DNA from: an uncultured Prevotella sp.
GTDB taxonomy: Bacteria > Bacteroidota > Bacteroidia > Bacteroidales > Bacteroidaceae
Assembly: GCA_900553965.1 (NCBI GenBank)
Contig: USFX01000014.1
Coordinates: 1-22,633, forward strand
Reading direction: 5' to 3'
DNA: 22,633 nucleotides
Shown piece after piece: positions 15,528 to 22,633 of the stretch. Both the position numbers and the translations under genes were made by a program. The notes under the pieces were generated by a model. The model was given only the letters and a program-made list of their open reading frames with translations, did no database searches and was not told the origin of the DNA. The stretch's first letter is position 1; every line of letters starts with the position of its first letter.

Positions 15528-17678
15528 ATGAACCTAAGAAAACAGATTGCAACCGCCTGTTGCGCACTTATGGCGATGGCAGCGCAGGCACAGACCGTGA
15601 CTTCGCCCGACGGCAACATCAGCCTTAGTTTCTCTCTCAACGAGAAAGGCGTGCCGACATATAAGATTGACTATAAGAACAAAGCCGTGGTGAAGCCGAG
15701 CACGCTCGGAATAGAACTCAACGAGGAGAACTCGCTGATGGACTCGTTCCGCATCAACAACACCACGACATCGACATTTGACGAGACGTGGCAGCCGGTG
15801 TGGGGCGAGACACGCGACATCCGCAACCACTACAATGAGCTTTTCGTTGAGATGGAAAAACCGTCGAACGGGCGTTACATGAACCTCCGTTTCCGTGTCT
15901 ATGACGACGGCGTGGGCTTCCGCTACGAGTTCCCGCAGCAGCAATATCTGCCTTACTTCGTGGTGAAGGCAGAGCACACGCAGTTCGCCATGACGGGCGA
16001 CAACACCGCGTGGTGGATTGCCGGCGACTACGACACGCAGGAATATGACTATACGGAGTCGAAGCTGTCGGAAATCCGCGGACTGATGAAGGACGCCATC
16101 TGCGGCAATGTGTCGCAGACCTCGTTCTCGCCTACAGGTGTACAGACCTCGCTTCAGATGAAGACGTCCGATGGCATTTACGTCAACATACATGAGGCGG
16201 CATTGGTGGATTATTCGTGCATGCACCTTGATCTCGACGACAAGAACTTCATCTTCACATCGCAGCTTACGCCCGACGCTCAGGGCAACATGGCACACAT
16301 GCAGACTCCCTGCAAGACTCCGTGGCGTACTGTCATCATCAGTGATGATGCGCGCGACATGCTCTCGTCCAATCTCATACTTAACCTTAACGACCCGTGT
16401 AAGTATGAGGATACGTCATGGATTAAGCCCGTCAAGTACGTAGGCGTATGGTGGGAGATGATCAACGGCTGCCAGCAGTGGTCATATACCAACGACCTGC
16501 CGTCTGTTATGCTTGACGAGACGGATTATACGAGGGTGAAGCCTCATGGACGTCATGGCGCCAACAACGAAAATGTGAAGAAATATATCGACTTTGCCGC
16601 CAAGCATGGTTTCGATCAGGTGCTTGTTGAGGGCTGGAACGTCGGATGGGAAGACTGGTTCGGCCACTCCAAGGACTATGTGTTCGATTTCGTCACCCCT
16701 TATCCCGACTTCGACATCAAAATGCTCAATGACTATGCCCATTCCAAGGGCGTACGCCTTATGATGCATCATGAGACATCGGCATCGGTCCGCAATTACG
16801 AGCGTCACCTGGAGGCTGCCTACAATCTTATGAATAAGTACGGATACAATTCGGTTAAGAGTGGATATGTGGGTAACATCATTCCTCGTGGTGAGCATCA
16901 TTATGGTCAGTGGATGAACAATCACTACCTCTATGCCGTGAAGGAAGCTGCCAAGCATCATATCATGGTCAATGCGCATGAGGCCGTTCGCCCGACAGGA
17001 CTATGCCGCACATATCCCAACCTTATAGGCAACGAAGCTGCACGCGGCACGGAGTATGAGGCGACCAACGGCAACAAGCCGTTCCATACAACAGTGCTTC
17101 CGTTCACCCGTCTGCAGGGAGGTCCGATGGACTATACTCCGGGTATCTTTGAGATGGACATGGATAAGATGAATCCGAACAACAAGAATCATGTAAACTC
17201 CACACTGGCACGCCAGCTGGCTCTTTATGTCACGATGTACAGTCCGCTTCAGATGGCAGCCGATGTGCCTGAGAACTATGAGCGTTTCATTGATGCTTTC
17301 CAATTTATAAAGGATGTGGCTGTAGACTGGGGTGACAGCCACTATCTTGAGGCCGAGCCTGGACAGTATGTTACGGTTGCGCGCAAGGCCAAGGGCACTG
17401 GCAATTGGTTTGTTGGCTGTACGGCCGGTGAGAACGGCCACGCCTCTGTGCTTAAGCTTGATTTCCTTGATAAAGGCAAGAAATATATTGCAACTGTATA
17501 TGCCGATGCCAAGGATGCACACTATCGCGACAATCCTCAGGCTTACACAATCTCAAAGGGCATCGTCACGGCGAAGAGCGTGCTGAAGCTGAAGGCTGCG
17601 CCCGGCGGTGGATATGCCATAAGCATCATGGAGATGAAGAATGCTGCCGATGTGAAAGGCCTGAAGAATCTGAAATAA
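15528..17678 (+). CDS. susB: GH97 alpha-glucosidase, SusB-like inverting type
   Basis: Releases glucose from the non-reducing ends of alpha-glucan oligosaccharides, probably in the periplasm. The 716 residues have a signal peptide cut near AQAQ (about 22) with no lipobox. An N-terminal beta-super-sandwich (about 25-290) precedes the catalytic barrel (about 300-580) and a C-terminal beta domain. The residues seen in SusB are present: Glu416 (MHHET), Glu485 (NAHEAVRPTG), Glu503 (GNEAA) and Glu509 (GTEYE). Each is a constant 23 positions from the B. thetaiotaomicron SusB residues 439, 508, 526 and 532 as I recall them. This marks the inverting, calcium-dependent subgroup, not the retaining alpha-galactosidase subgroup with an Asp nucleophile. 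SusB accepts several linkages, so alpha-1,6 as well as alpha-1,4 is plausible. Confidence 0.95.
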   Translation: MNLRKQIATACCALMAMAAQAQTVTSPDGNISLSFSLNEKGVPTYKIDYKNKAVVKPSTLGIELNEENSLMDSFRINNTTTSTFDETWQPVWGETRDIRNHYNELFVEMEKPSNGRYMNLRFRVYDDGVGFRYEFPQQQYLPYFVVKAEHTQFAMTGDNTAWWIAGDYDTQEYDYTESKLSEIRGLMKDAICGNVSQTSFSPTGVQTSLQMKTSDGIYVNIHEAALVDYSCMHLDLDDKNFIFTSQLTPDAQGNMAHMQTPCKTPWRTVIISDDARDMLSSNLILNLNDPCKYEDTSWIKPVKYVGVWWEMINGCQQWSYTNDLPSVMLDETDYTRVKPHGRHGANNENVKKYIDFAAKHGFDQVLVEGWNVGWEDWFGHSKDYVFDFVTPYPDFDIKMLNDYAHSKGVRLMMHHETSASVRNYERHLEAAYNLMNKYGYNSVKSGYVGNIIPRGEHHYGQWMNNHYLYAVKEAAKHHIMVNAHEAVRPTGLCRTYPNLIGNEAARGTEYEATNGNKPFHTTVLPFTRLQGGPMDYTPGIFEMDMDKMNPNNKNHVNSTLARQLALYVTMYSPLQMAADVPENYERFIDAFQFIKDVAVDWGDSHYLEAEPGQYVTVARKAKGTGNWFVGCTAGENGHASVLKLDFLDKGKKYIATVYADAKDAHYRDNPQAYTISKGIVTAKSVLKLKAAPGGGYAISIMEMKNAADVKGLKNLK

Positions 17679-17711
17679 TAAATACGATATCTATAGTATA
17701 AAAGAGATACA

Positions 17712-20294
17712 ATGAAGAAGATATTATCTTTTATTACATTATTCATTAGTTCAGTAGTTGCAGTGTTGGCAGCAGGAACGGAACCTTGTTCCAATCCTGT
17801 TGCCGACCAGGCAGCCATTGTCATCTCCGGTGACATGCGCTTTACGGTTCTTACGCCCGAAATGATACGCATAGAGTGGCGTAGTGGCAGCGACAAGAAG
17901 TTTGAGGATCATAAAACATTTGCGGTTGTCAACCGCCGCCTGCCTGTGCCTCACTACACGAAGACCGAAGATGAAACCTTTTTGTATATAACAACCGACA
18001 AGCTGAAACTGCAATACCGCAAGGGCTCGTTCCCCGGAACATTCAACCCTGCCAGCTCGCAGAACCTTAAGATAACGTTTCAGATGGACGGACGCACCGT
18101 GACATGGTATCCGTGGAAGAAGGACGCGCTCAATCTGAAGGGTACAGCCCGTACGCTCGACGGAGCCAATGGCGACAACAAGCGCAGTGAGATGGACGAC
18201 GGCATTATATCGCGTTCCGGCTGGGCTGTCATTGATGACTCGGATGCCGCACGCCGTGGCGACGGCAGCAAGTCGATGTTGCTTGTGCCTGATTCGGAGA
18301 CCGGCATTGACTGGCTTGGACAGCGTGAAGACCCGGAAGGAATGGACTGGTATTTCATGGGCTACGGCCACGACTATAAGAAGGCATTGAAAGACTTCAC
18401 GCTTATTTCCGGCAAGATACCCATGCCGCCACTGTGGGCTTTAGGCTACTGGTACAGCAAGTATCAGGACTACTCTGCTCAGGAATTCCGTGACCTTGCC
18501 AAGGAAATGCGTGACAACGACCTTGCATGCGATGTTATGGTCATCGATACAGACTGGCACGGACAGGACTGGACAGGGTGGAGCTGGAACAAGAAGCAGT
18601 TCCCTGACCCCGCAGGTTTCCTCAAGGCTCTGCATGAGGAGGATGGCCTGAAAGCCACGCTTAACCTTCACCCGGCTTATGGCGTTGACTCAGATGAGGA
18701 CAATTATGCTGCGTTCAAGGCGGGACTTGAAGGGGAGGTGAGTCCCGATGGAAACGGAAACATTCCGTGGAGGTTGGACAACGGCAAGTTCTATAAGTCG
18801 CTATTCACGAACATTCTGCGCCCTCATGAGAACATAGGCTGTGACTTCTGGTGGCTCGACTGGCAGCAGGAACTGACAAGTAAGTATGTTCCTGAACTGA
18901 GCAATACGTTCTGGTGCAACCATGTTTTCTACGAGGACATGCGTCTTAACCATCCCGACCGTCGCGCCTTCATCTTCCACCGCTGGGGCGGACTGGGCAA
19001 CCACCGCTACCAAATCGGTTTCTCTGGCGATGCGCTCATCAATTATCCTACACTGGCATTCGAGCCTTACTTTACGGCAACAGCGTCAAATGTCGGTTAT
19101 TGCTGGTGGGGACATGACCTCGGCGGACATGCCTTCACGAGTGAGAATATCGTGAACGACCCTGAGCTTGTACTCCGTTGGATTCAGTTCGGTGTGTTCA
19201 CACCTATCTTCCGCACTCATGCCACCAGCGACTCGCGCATAGAACGCCGTATATGGAAATTCTCCAACTTCCCAACGATGCGCGAGGCCGTAAACCTGCG
19301 CTATTCTCTCATACCTTATATATATACAATGGGACGTAAGGCATACGATGAGGGTATAGGCATCTGCCGTCCGCTATATTATGACAATCCTGATGCCGAA
19401 GAGGCATATACATACGAAGGTGAATACATGTTTGGCGATGACATTCTCGTATATCCGATTACCAAACCTGCCATTAACGGCAAGGTCGGACTGAAAGTTT
19501 GGCTGCCCGAGGGTGAATGGTTTGAGGCCTGCACTGGTGAGCGTCTCAGTGGAGGAACTCATAACCGTACTTTTGGCGCAAGTGACATACCTTATTATTA
19601 TAAGGCAGGTGCCATTATTCCCAACTATCCAAAGGTTAAGAATCTCAAGACACGTCCGGAGAACCTTGTGCTGAAGGTTATTCCGGGCGCCGACGGTGAG
19701 GCTAAACTATATGAGGACGAGAACGACACCGAGGGATATCGCGGTGACAAATACACCTTTACACGCATGACACAGACCGTCAGCGGCAACGCAAGTACAG
19801 TGACCGTCTATCCGGCAGAGGGCTCATTCCCCGGAATGCCCGAGAGCCGCAGCTACACGATAGAGATGCTGTATTCCGGCAAACCTTCGTCTGTGAAAGT
19901 GAACGCAATGACATACAATGAAGGTTCGGAAGAAGGTTCCTGGACTTACGATGCAACGACAAAGACAACGATAATACGTGTACCGAAGACCGTATGCAAC
20001 AGCACACTGACCGTGGAGGTGGAAAGCGGTGCTGCAGCCATTTCATCAGTAGTGTCTTCTGTAACAGATAAATTCATGTTCGACCGCGCAGCCAATGAGC
20101 TGCGCGTGTCGTTCAGTGAGCTGCAGCCGCGCGTTTCTCTTGATGTATACAGTATGTCCGGAAACAGAATTTCCGGCAAGACATACAGTAATGTAGCACA
20201 GGTGTCACATCCGACGGATGACCTCTCTTCGGGTGTCTACGTGTGCCACTATAAGTTCAACGCTGAGGCACGCACGGCGGAATTTGTAAAGTAA
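17712..20294 (+). CDS. GH31 alpha-glucosidase-type enzyme with type IX-like C-terminal tail
   Basis: A retaining alpha-glucan hydrolase. The 860 residues begin with an ordinary signal peptide (about 1-21). The N-terminal beta-sandwich runs to about 235, then the barrel with GYWYSKYQDYS, VMVIDTDWHG (276-285), FWWLDWQQE (379-387) with Asp383 as nucleophile, IGFSGDA (435-441) with Asp440 as acid/base, and GYCWWGHDLGGH (462-473), followed by FRTHA. Beta domains follow. The WLDWQQ form differs from the WIDMNE of maltase-type GH31 and may suit alpha-1,6 or dextran-type substrates, but this is an inference. Residues about 775-860 look like a type IX sorting tail: a sandwich-like segment with VYSMSGN and SSGVYVCHY, ending AEFVK. 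It starts 33 nt after the GH97 gene. Confidence 0.93.
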   Translation: MKKILSFITLFISSVVAVLAAGTEPCSNPVADQAAIVISGDMRFTVLTPEMIRIEWRSGSDKKFEDHKTFAVVNRRLPVPHYTKTEDETFLYITTDKLKLQYRKGSFPGTFNPASSQNLKITFQMDGRTVTWYPWKKDALNLKGTARTLDGANGDNKRSEMDDGIISRSGWAVIDDSDAARRGDGSKSMLLVPDSETGIDWLGQREDPEGMDWYFMGYGHDYKKALKDFTLISGKIPMPPLWALGYWYSKYQDYSAQEFRDLAKEMRDNDLACDVMVIDTDWHGQDWTGWSWNKKQFPDPAGFLKALHEEDGLKATLNLHPAYGVDSDEDNYAAFKAGLEGEVSPDGNGNIPWRLDNGKFYKSLFTNILRPHENIGCDFWWLDWQQELTSKYVPELSNTFWCNHVFYEDMRLNHPDRRAFIFHRWGGLGNHRYQIGFSGDALINYPTLAFEPYFTATASNVGYCWWGHDLGGHAFTSENIVNDPELVLRWIQFGVFTPIFRTHATSDSRIERRIWKFSNFPTMREAVNLRYSLIPYIYTMGRKAYDEGIGICRPLYYDNPDAEEAYTYEGEYMFGDDILVYPITKPAINGKVGLKVWLPEGEWFEACTGERLSGGTHNRTFGASDIPYYYKAGAIIPNYPKVKNLKTRPENLVLKVIPGADGEAKLYEDENDTEGYRGDKYTFTRMTQTVSGNASTVTVYPAEGSFPGMPESRSYTIEMLYSGKPSSVKVNAMTYNEGSEEGSWTYDATTKTTIIRVPKTVCNSTLTVEVESGAAAISSVVSSVTDKFMFDRAANELRVSFSELQPRVSLDVYSMSGNRISGKTYSNVAQVSHPTDDLSSGVYVCHYKFNAEARTAEFVK

Positions 20295-20323
20295 TGCAAT
20301 AACCAGAAAACAACGATAGGGAT

Positions 20324-21691
20324 ATGAGAAAGATATTATTGACATTTGCCATATTACTGTCATTCGTTACAGCCAACGGCCAGGATCTTTCCAGAGTTTA
20401 TATGATTGGTGGTGCCACACCTGCAGGATGGGATCTTTCAAGAGCCGTAGGCATGTTGTCTGTAAATGGCAAAGAGGGTGTCTTCATTTGGGAAGGTCAT
20501 CTGAAGAAAGACGAATTTAAGTTTATTTCTAATACAAACTGGTATTGGCCGGGATTTGTGGCAACTGCCGCAAATCAGAAAGTAGAGACTGGAATGACCT
20601 ATGACCTTCGCTATTATGAAGACGGACAGAACGCTTATGACAACGATAACAAGTTTGTTCCCATCGCAGAGGGTGACTATAAGATTACCGTAGATCTAAA
20701 AGCTATGAAGATGAAGGTTGAAAAGGGTGTTCCACAGACGATACCAGGAGAACTGTGGATGGAAGGCTCGGCAGTACCGGGTGGTATTCTGAAACTTGCG
20801 GATGGCATAAACGGTATGTTCAGCTACAAAGGCAGACTGAATAGAGGTACGTTGCGTCTGATGACAACGGCGACGCCTGGTGATGGCACATCATATTACG
20901 TTCCGCTATGGGAATGTCCGGATGTTCAGGATGGCTCACCACTCGTGAAGACCTCCGATGCCAGTGCGGAGGGCTTCTATGTGGAGGTGTCTTCCGACTA
21001 TTACCGTATAGACATAAATCTGTTGTCATTAAACATGACGGCGGCGCCGTTCCGCGCACCTTATAACATATATATCGTTGGCGGAGCCGCAGAGTCAGGT
21101 TGGAATACGCAGGACGCTGTAGCTTTTACGCAGGACATAGACAATCCATACCTTTACATCTGCCGTATGGAGTTGAAGAAACGCACTGAGAATGTGGAAC
21201 CTAATCTGTTCAAGATTCTCGGACAACTTGACTGGGGACCGTACAGCCTTCATCCTACAGTGTCGGGACAGTCTATAACCGAGGCAGAGCGTTTTGTTGA
21301 GAACGGCGATGACACAAAATGGTGTGTTCCGGATGACAAGCAGGGAGATTATAAGATTTCCGTTGATCTTTGGTCTGGAACCATAAAAGGTGATTTCCTT
21401 AATGGCGTAAGTGGTGCAAAGAGAGATCCGAACAGTACAACGGGTATTGCATCGGTAGAGAACATGGATGGCACGTTTTGTGTCAAGACAAATGGTGGAT
21501 CTGTTATCATTGGTTCTAACGAGATACTTAGAAACGCGCGCTTAGTTTCACTGGCGGGCAATTTGGTAGCCATGTCAGGACAGTCCGGTAACCGTATCGA
21601 GCTTGGGGAATGTCTTGTTCCTGGTGTATACGTTGTGTCTGCGGATATCACAGGTGGACAGACATACGTACAGAAGGTGGCTGTGAGATAG
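20324..21691 (+). CDS. Non-lipidated SusE/F-module protein with type IX-like tail
   Basis: Probably a secreted or surface glycan-binding protein. The 455 residues start with a signal peptide ending near ANGQ (20) and no lipobox cysteine. Three modules related to SusE/SusF follow. Module 1 (about 24-134) has the canonical VYMIGGATPAGW. Module 2 (about 142-240) is degenerate, reading LWMEGSAVPGG without the Trp. Module 3 (about 247-357) reads IYIVGGAAESGW. The C-terminal 80 residues (about 374-455) resemble a type IX sorting domain with LVSLAGNLV and LVPGVYVVSAD, ending VQKVAVR. It lies 29 nt after the GH31 gene. A periplasmic role is possible if the tail is not functional. Confidence 0.8.
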   Translation: MRKILLTFAILLSFVTANGQDLSRVYMIGGATPAGWDLSRAVGMLSVNGKEGVFIWEGHLKKDEFKFISNTNWYWPGFVATAANQKVETGMTYDLRYYEDGQNAYDNDNKFVPIAEGDYKITVDLKAMKMKVEKGVPQTIPGELWMEGSAVPGGILKLADGINGMFSYKGRLNRGTLRLMTTATPGDGTSYYVPLWECPDVQDGSPLVKTSDASAEGFYVEVSSDYYRIDINLLSLNMTAAPFRAPYNIYIVGGAAESGWNTQDAVAFTQDIDNPYLYICRMELKKRTENVEPNLFKILGQLDWGPYSLHPTVSGQSITEAERFVENGDDTKWCVPDDKQGDYKISVDLWSGTIKGDFLNGVSGAKRDPNSTTGIASVENMDGTFCVKTNGGSVIIGSNEILRNARLVSLAGNLVAMSGQSGNRIELGECLVPGVYVVSADITGGQTYVQKVAVR

Positions 21692-21736
21692 AAAGGAACA
21701 ATTATACTTTTTATATTAACTTAAAAAAAGAACAGT

Positions 21737-22627
21737 ATGGAATTAAAGAGTTTTACAAAAAAAATCTTTTGCTGCGCAGTGTTTGCAGCAAGTGTGTTGA
21801 CGGCAAATGCTGCTATAGACGTTTCTCGTCTGATGATTGTGGGCGGCTCCGTCTGGTGTGGTTATTCGATAGACAACAGTATCGTATTGTCTAATGCGAA
21901 GAATACGGGTCTGTATAAGGCTACGGTGTATATCAGTAATGAAGGCGATGGCTTCAAGTTCCTTACTTATGCCGGATGGGGTGGAGAGCTCTGCCCGGAG
22001 AGCAATGATATTGCAATGGAGTCTGGTGTTGAGTACAAGCTCTGTGTAAACAATGGAGCTGATAATAAGTTTAAGGTTAAGGAATCTGCAAACTATGACA
22101 TAGTGTGTGATGTGGAGAATGAGATAATAACCGTTACAAAAGCGGCGTATCAGAAAAAAAACATCAAATACACAGGTCTTTGGATTATCGGTGAGGCAAC
22201 ACCTGGTGGATGGTCTATTTCTGATGGTATAGCCATGGCGCAGGATGATGCCAACCCATTCAAGTTCACGGCTACTGTTGACTTGAACGCAGGTGAACTG
22301 AAATTCGCTATAAACAACCATACCGGTTTTGGCCAAACATTCTTTGTCCGCGACATTGCCGATGATGGAAAAATGGTGTTCGGCGGAGATGACAACAAAT
22401 GGACTATTGATGAGGCTGGTAAATATGACATTGCTGTAGACGTTGATGAGCTGACTGTTTCAATAAAGAAGTCTACAGCTTCTTCCATCGGCTCAGTCGA
22501 GGCGGCAGACGATAATACTCACGCTGAGTATTTCACTCTTGGCGGAGTGAAGGCTAACAGCGTGAAAGTTGGAGATGTTTACGTGAAGCGTCTTGGTGGT
22601 AAGACCGTGAAGGTCATTGCCCAATAA
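21737..22627 (+). CDS. Non-lipidated SusE/F-module protein with short C-terminal tail
   Basis: A likely partner of the preceding module protein, 45 nt downstream. The 296 residues have a signal peptide ending near TANA (25) and no lipobox. Module 1 (about 31-134) is divergent: it starts LMIVGGSVWCGYS in place of ATPGGW and carries cysteines at 41, 86, 103 and 124 that could form disulfides. Module 2 (about 147-244) is canonical, with LWIIGEATPGGWS and DDNKW. The last 47 residues (about 250-296) are a short tail with AEYFTLGGVK, VGDVYVKRLGGKTVKV, like the abbreviated type IX-like endings common in Prevotella-like genomes. It ends 6 bases before the window edge, so further genes of the locus may follow. 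It is more AT-rich than the first half of the locus. Confidence 0.78.
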   Translation: MELKSFTKKIFCCAVFAASVLTANAAIDVSRLMIVGGSVWCGYSIDNSIVLSNAKNTGLYKATVYISNEGDGFKFLTYAGWGGELCPESNDIAMESGVEYKLCVNNGADNKFKVKESANYDIVCDVENEIITVTKAAYQKKNIKYTGLWIIGEATPGGWSISDGIAMAQDDANPFKFTATVDLNAGELKFAINNHTGFGQTFFVRDIADDGKMVFGGDDNKWTIDEAGKYDIAVDVDELTVSIKKSTASSIGSVEAADDNTHAEYFTLGGVKANSVKVGDVYVKRLGGKTVKVIAQ

Positions 22628-22633
22628 GGCTCT

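Noticed and set aside
15534..16298. 254-codon - strand open frame over the GH97 gene
   Set aside because: Antisense of a well-supported enzyme, with His/Arg/Val-rich composition typical of shadow frames and no signal or motif.
1..22633. tRNA, rRNA, CRISPR array or insertion sequence
   Set aside because: No cloverleaf, spaced repeat array or transposase reading frame was seen; the only repeats are the two inverted-repeat elements and the intergenic hairpins.

Overview
The window looks like a Bacteroidales chromosome, most likely Prevotellaceae or Muribaculaceae. The reasons are a SusC/SusD pair under a SusR-type membrane regulator, TAnnTTTG-type promoter elements (TATCTTTG on both strands of one intergenic region), lipoproteins with acidic residues directly after the lipobox cysteine, and C-terminal tails resembling type IX secretion signals. 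The organism call is an inference from these traits.

Positions 1-5772 hold a menaquinone (vitamin K2) operon on the + strand: menF (isochorismate synthase, 5' end outside the window), menD, menB, menC and menE. Together they convert chorismate to 1,4-dihydroxy-2-naphthoyl-CoA, except for the SHCHC synthase step (menH), which is not present here. Two purine/pyrimidine-asymmetric inverted repeats lie in this operon. One fills the menB-menC gap; the other lies inside menE, in frame, and appears to add about 30 low-complexity residues.

Positions 5805-7448 (- strand) encode a SusR-type regulator: signal peptide, TPR-like periplasmic region, one membrane segment, coiled coil and C-terminal helix-turn-helix. 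It is convergent with menE and divergent from susC. The 265-bp gap in front of susC carries promoter elements on both strands and three ATGTAC boxes, two of them 11 bp apart.

Positions 7714-22627 (+ strand) form a polysaccharide utilisation locus, probably one operon: SusC transporter, SusD surface lipoprotein, a lipoprotein with three SusE/SusF-like modules, a lipid-anchored clan GH-D (GH27-like) hydrolase, a SusB-like inverting GH97 alpha-glucosidase, a GH31 alpha-glucosidase with a type-IX-like tail, and two non-lipidated SusE/F-module proteins with similar tails. The regulator, GH97 and GH31 point to an alpha-glucan. The usual surface endo-amylase (GH13) and dextranase (GH66) are both missing, and the GH27-like lipoprotein occupies that position.

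A working model: the surface proteins (SusD, the module proteins, the GH27-like enzyme, possibly GH31) bind and cut the glucan, SusC imports oligosaccharides, periplasmic GH97 releases glucose, and the regulator senses a periplasmic oligosaccharide. Several unusual stem-loops between the locus genes (12502-12549, 13848-13968, 15458-15499) may tune expression of individual cistrons.
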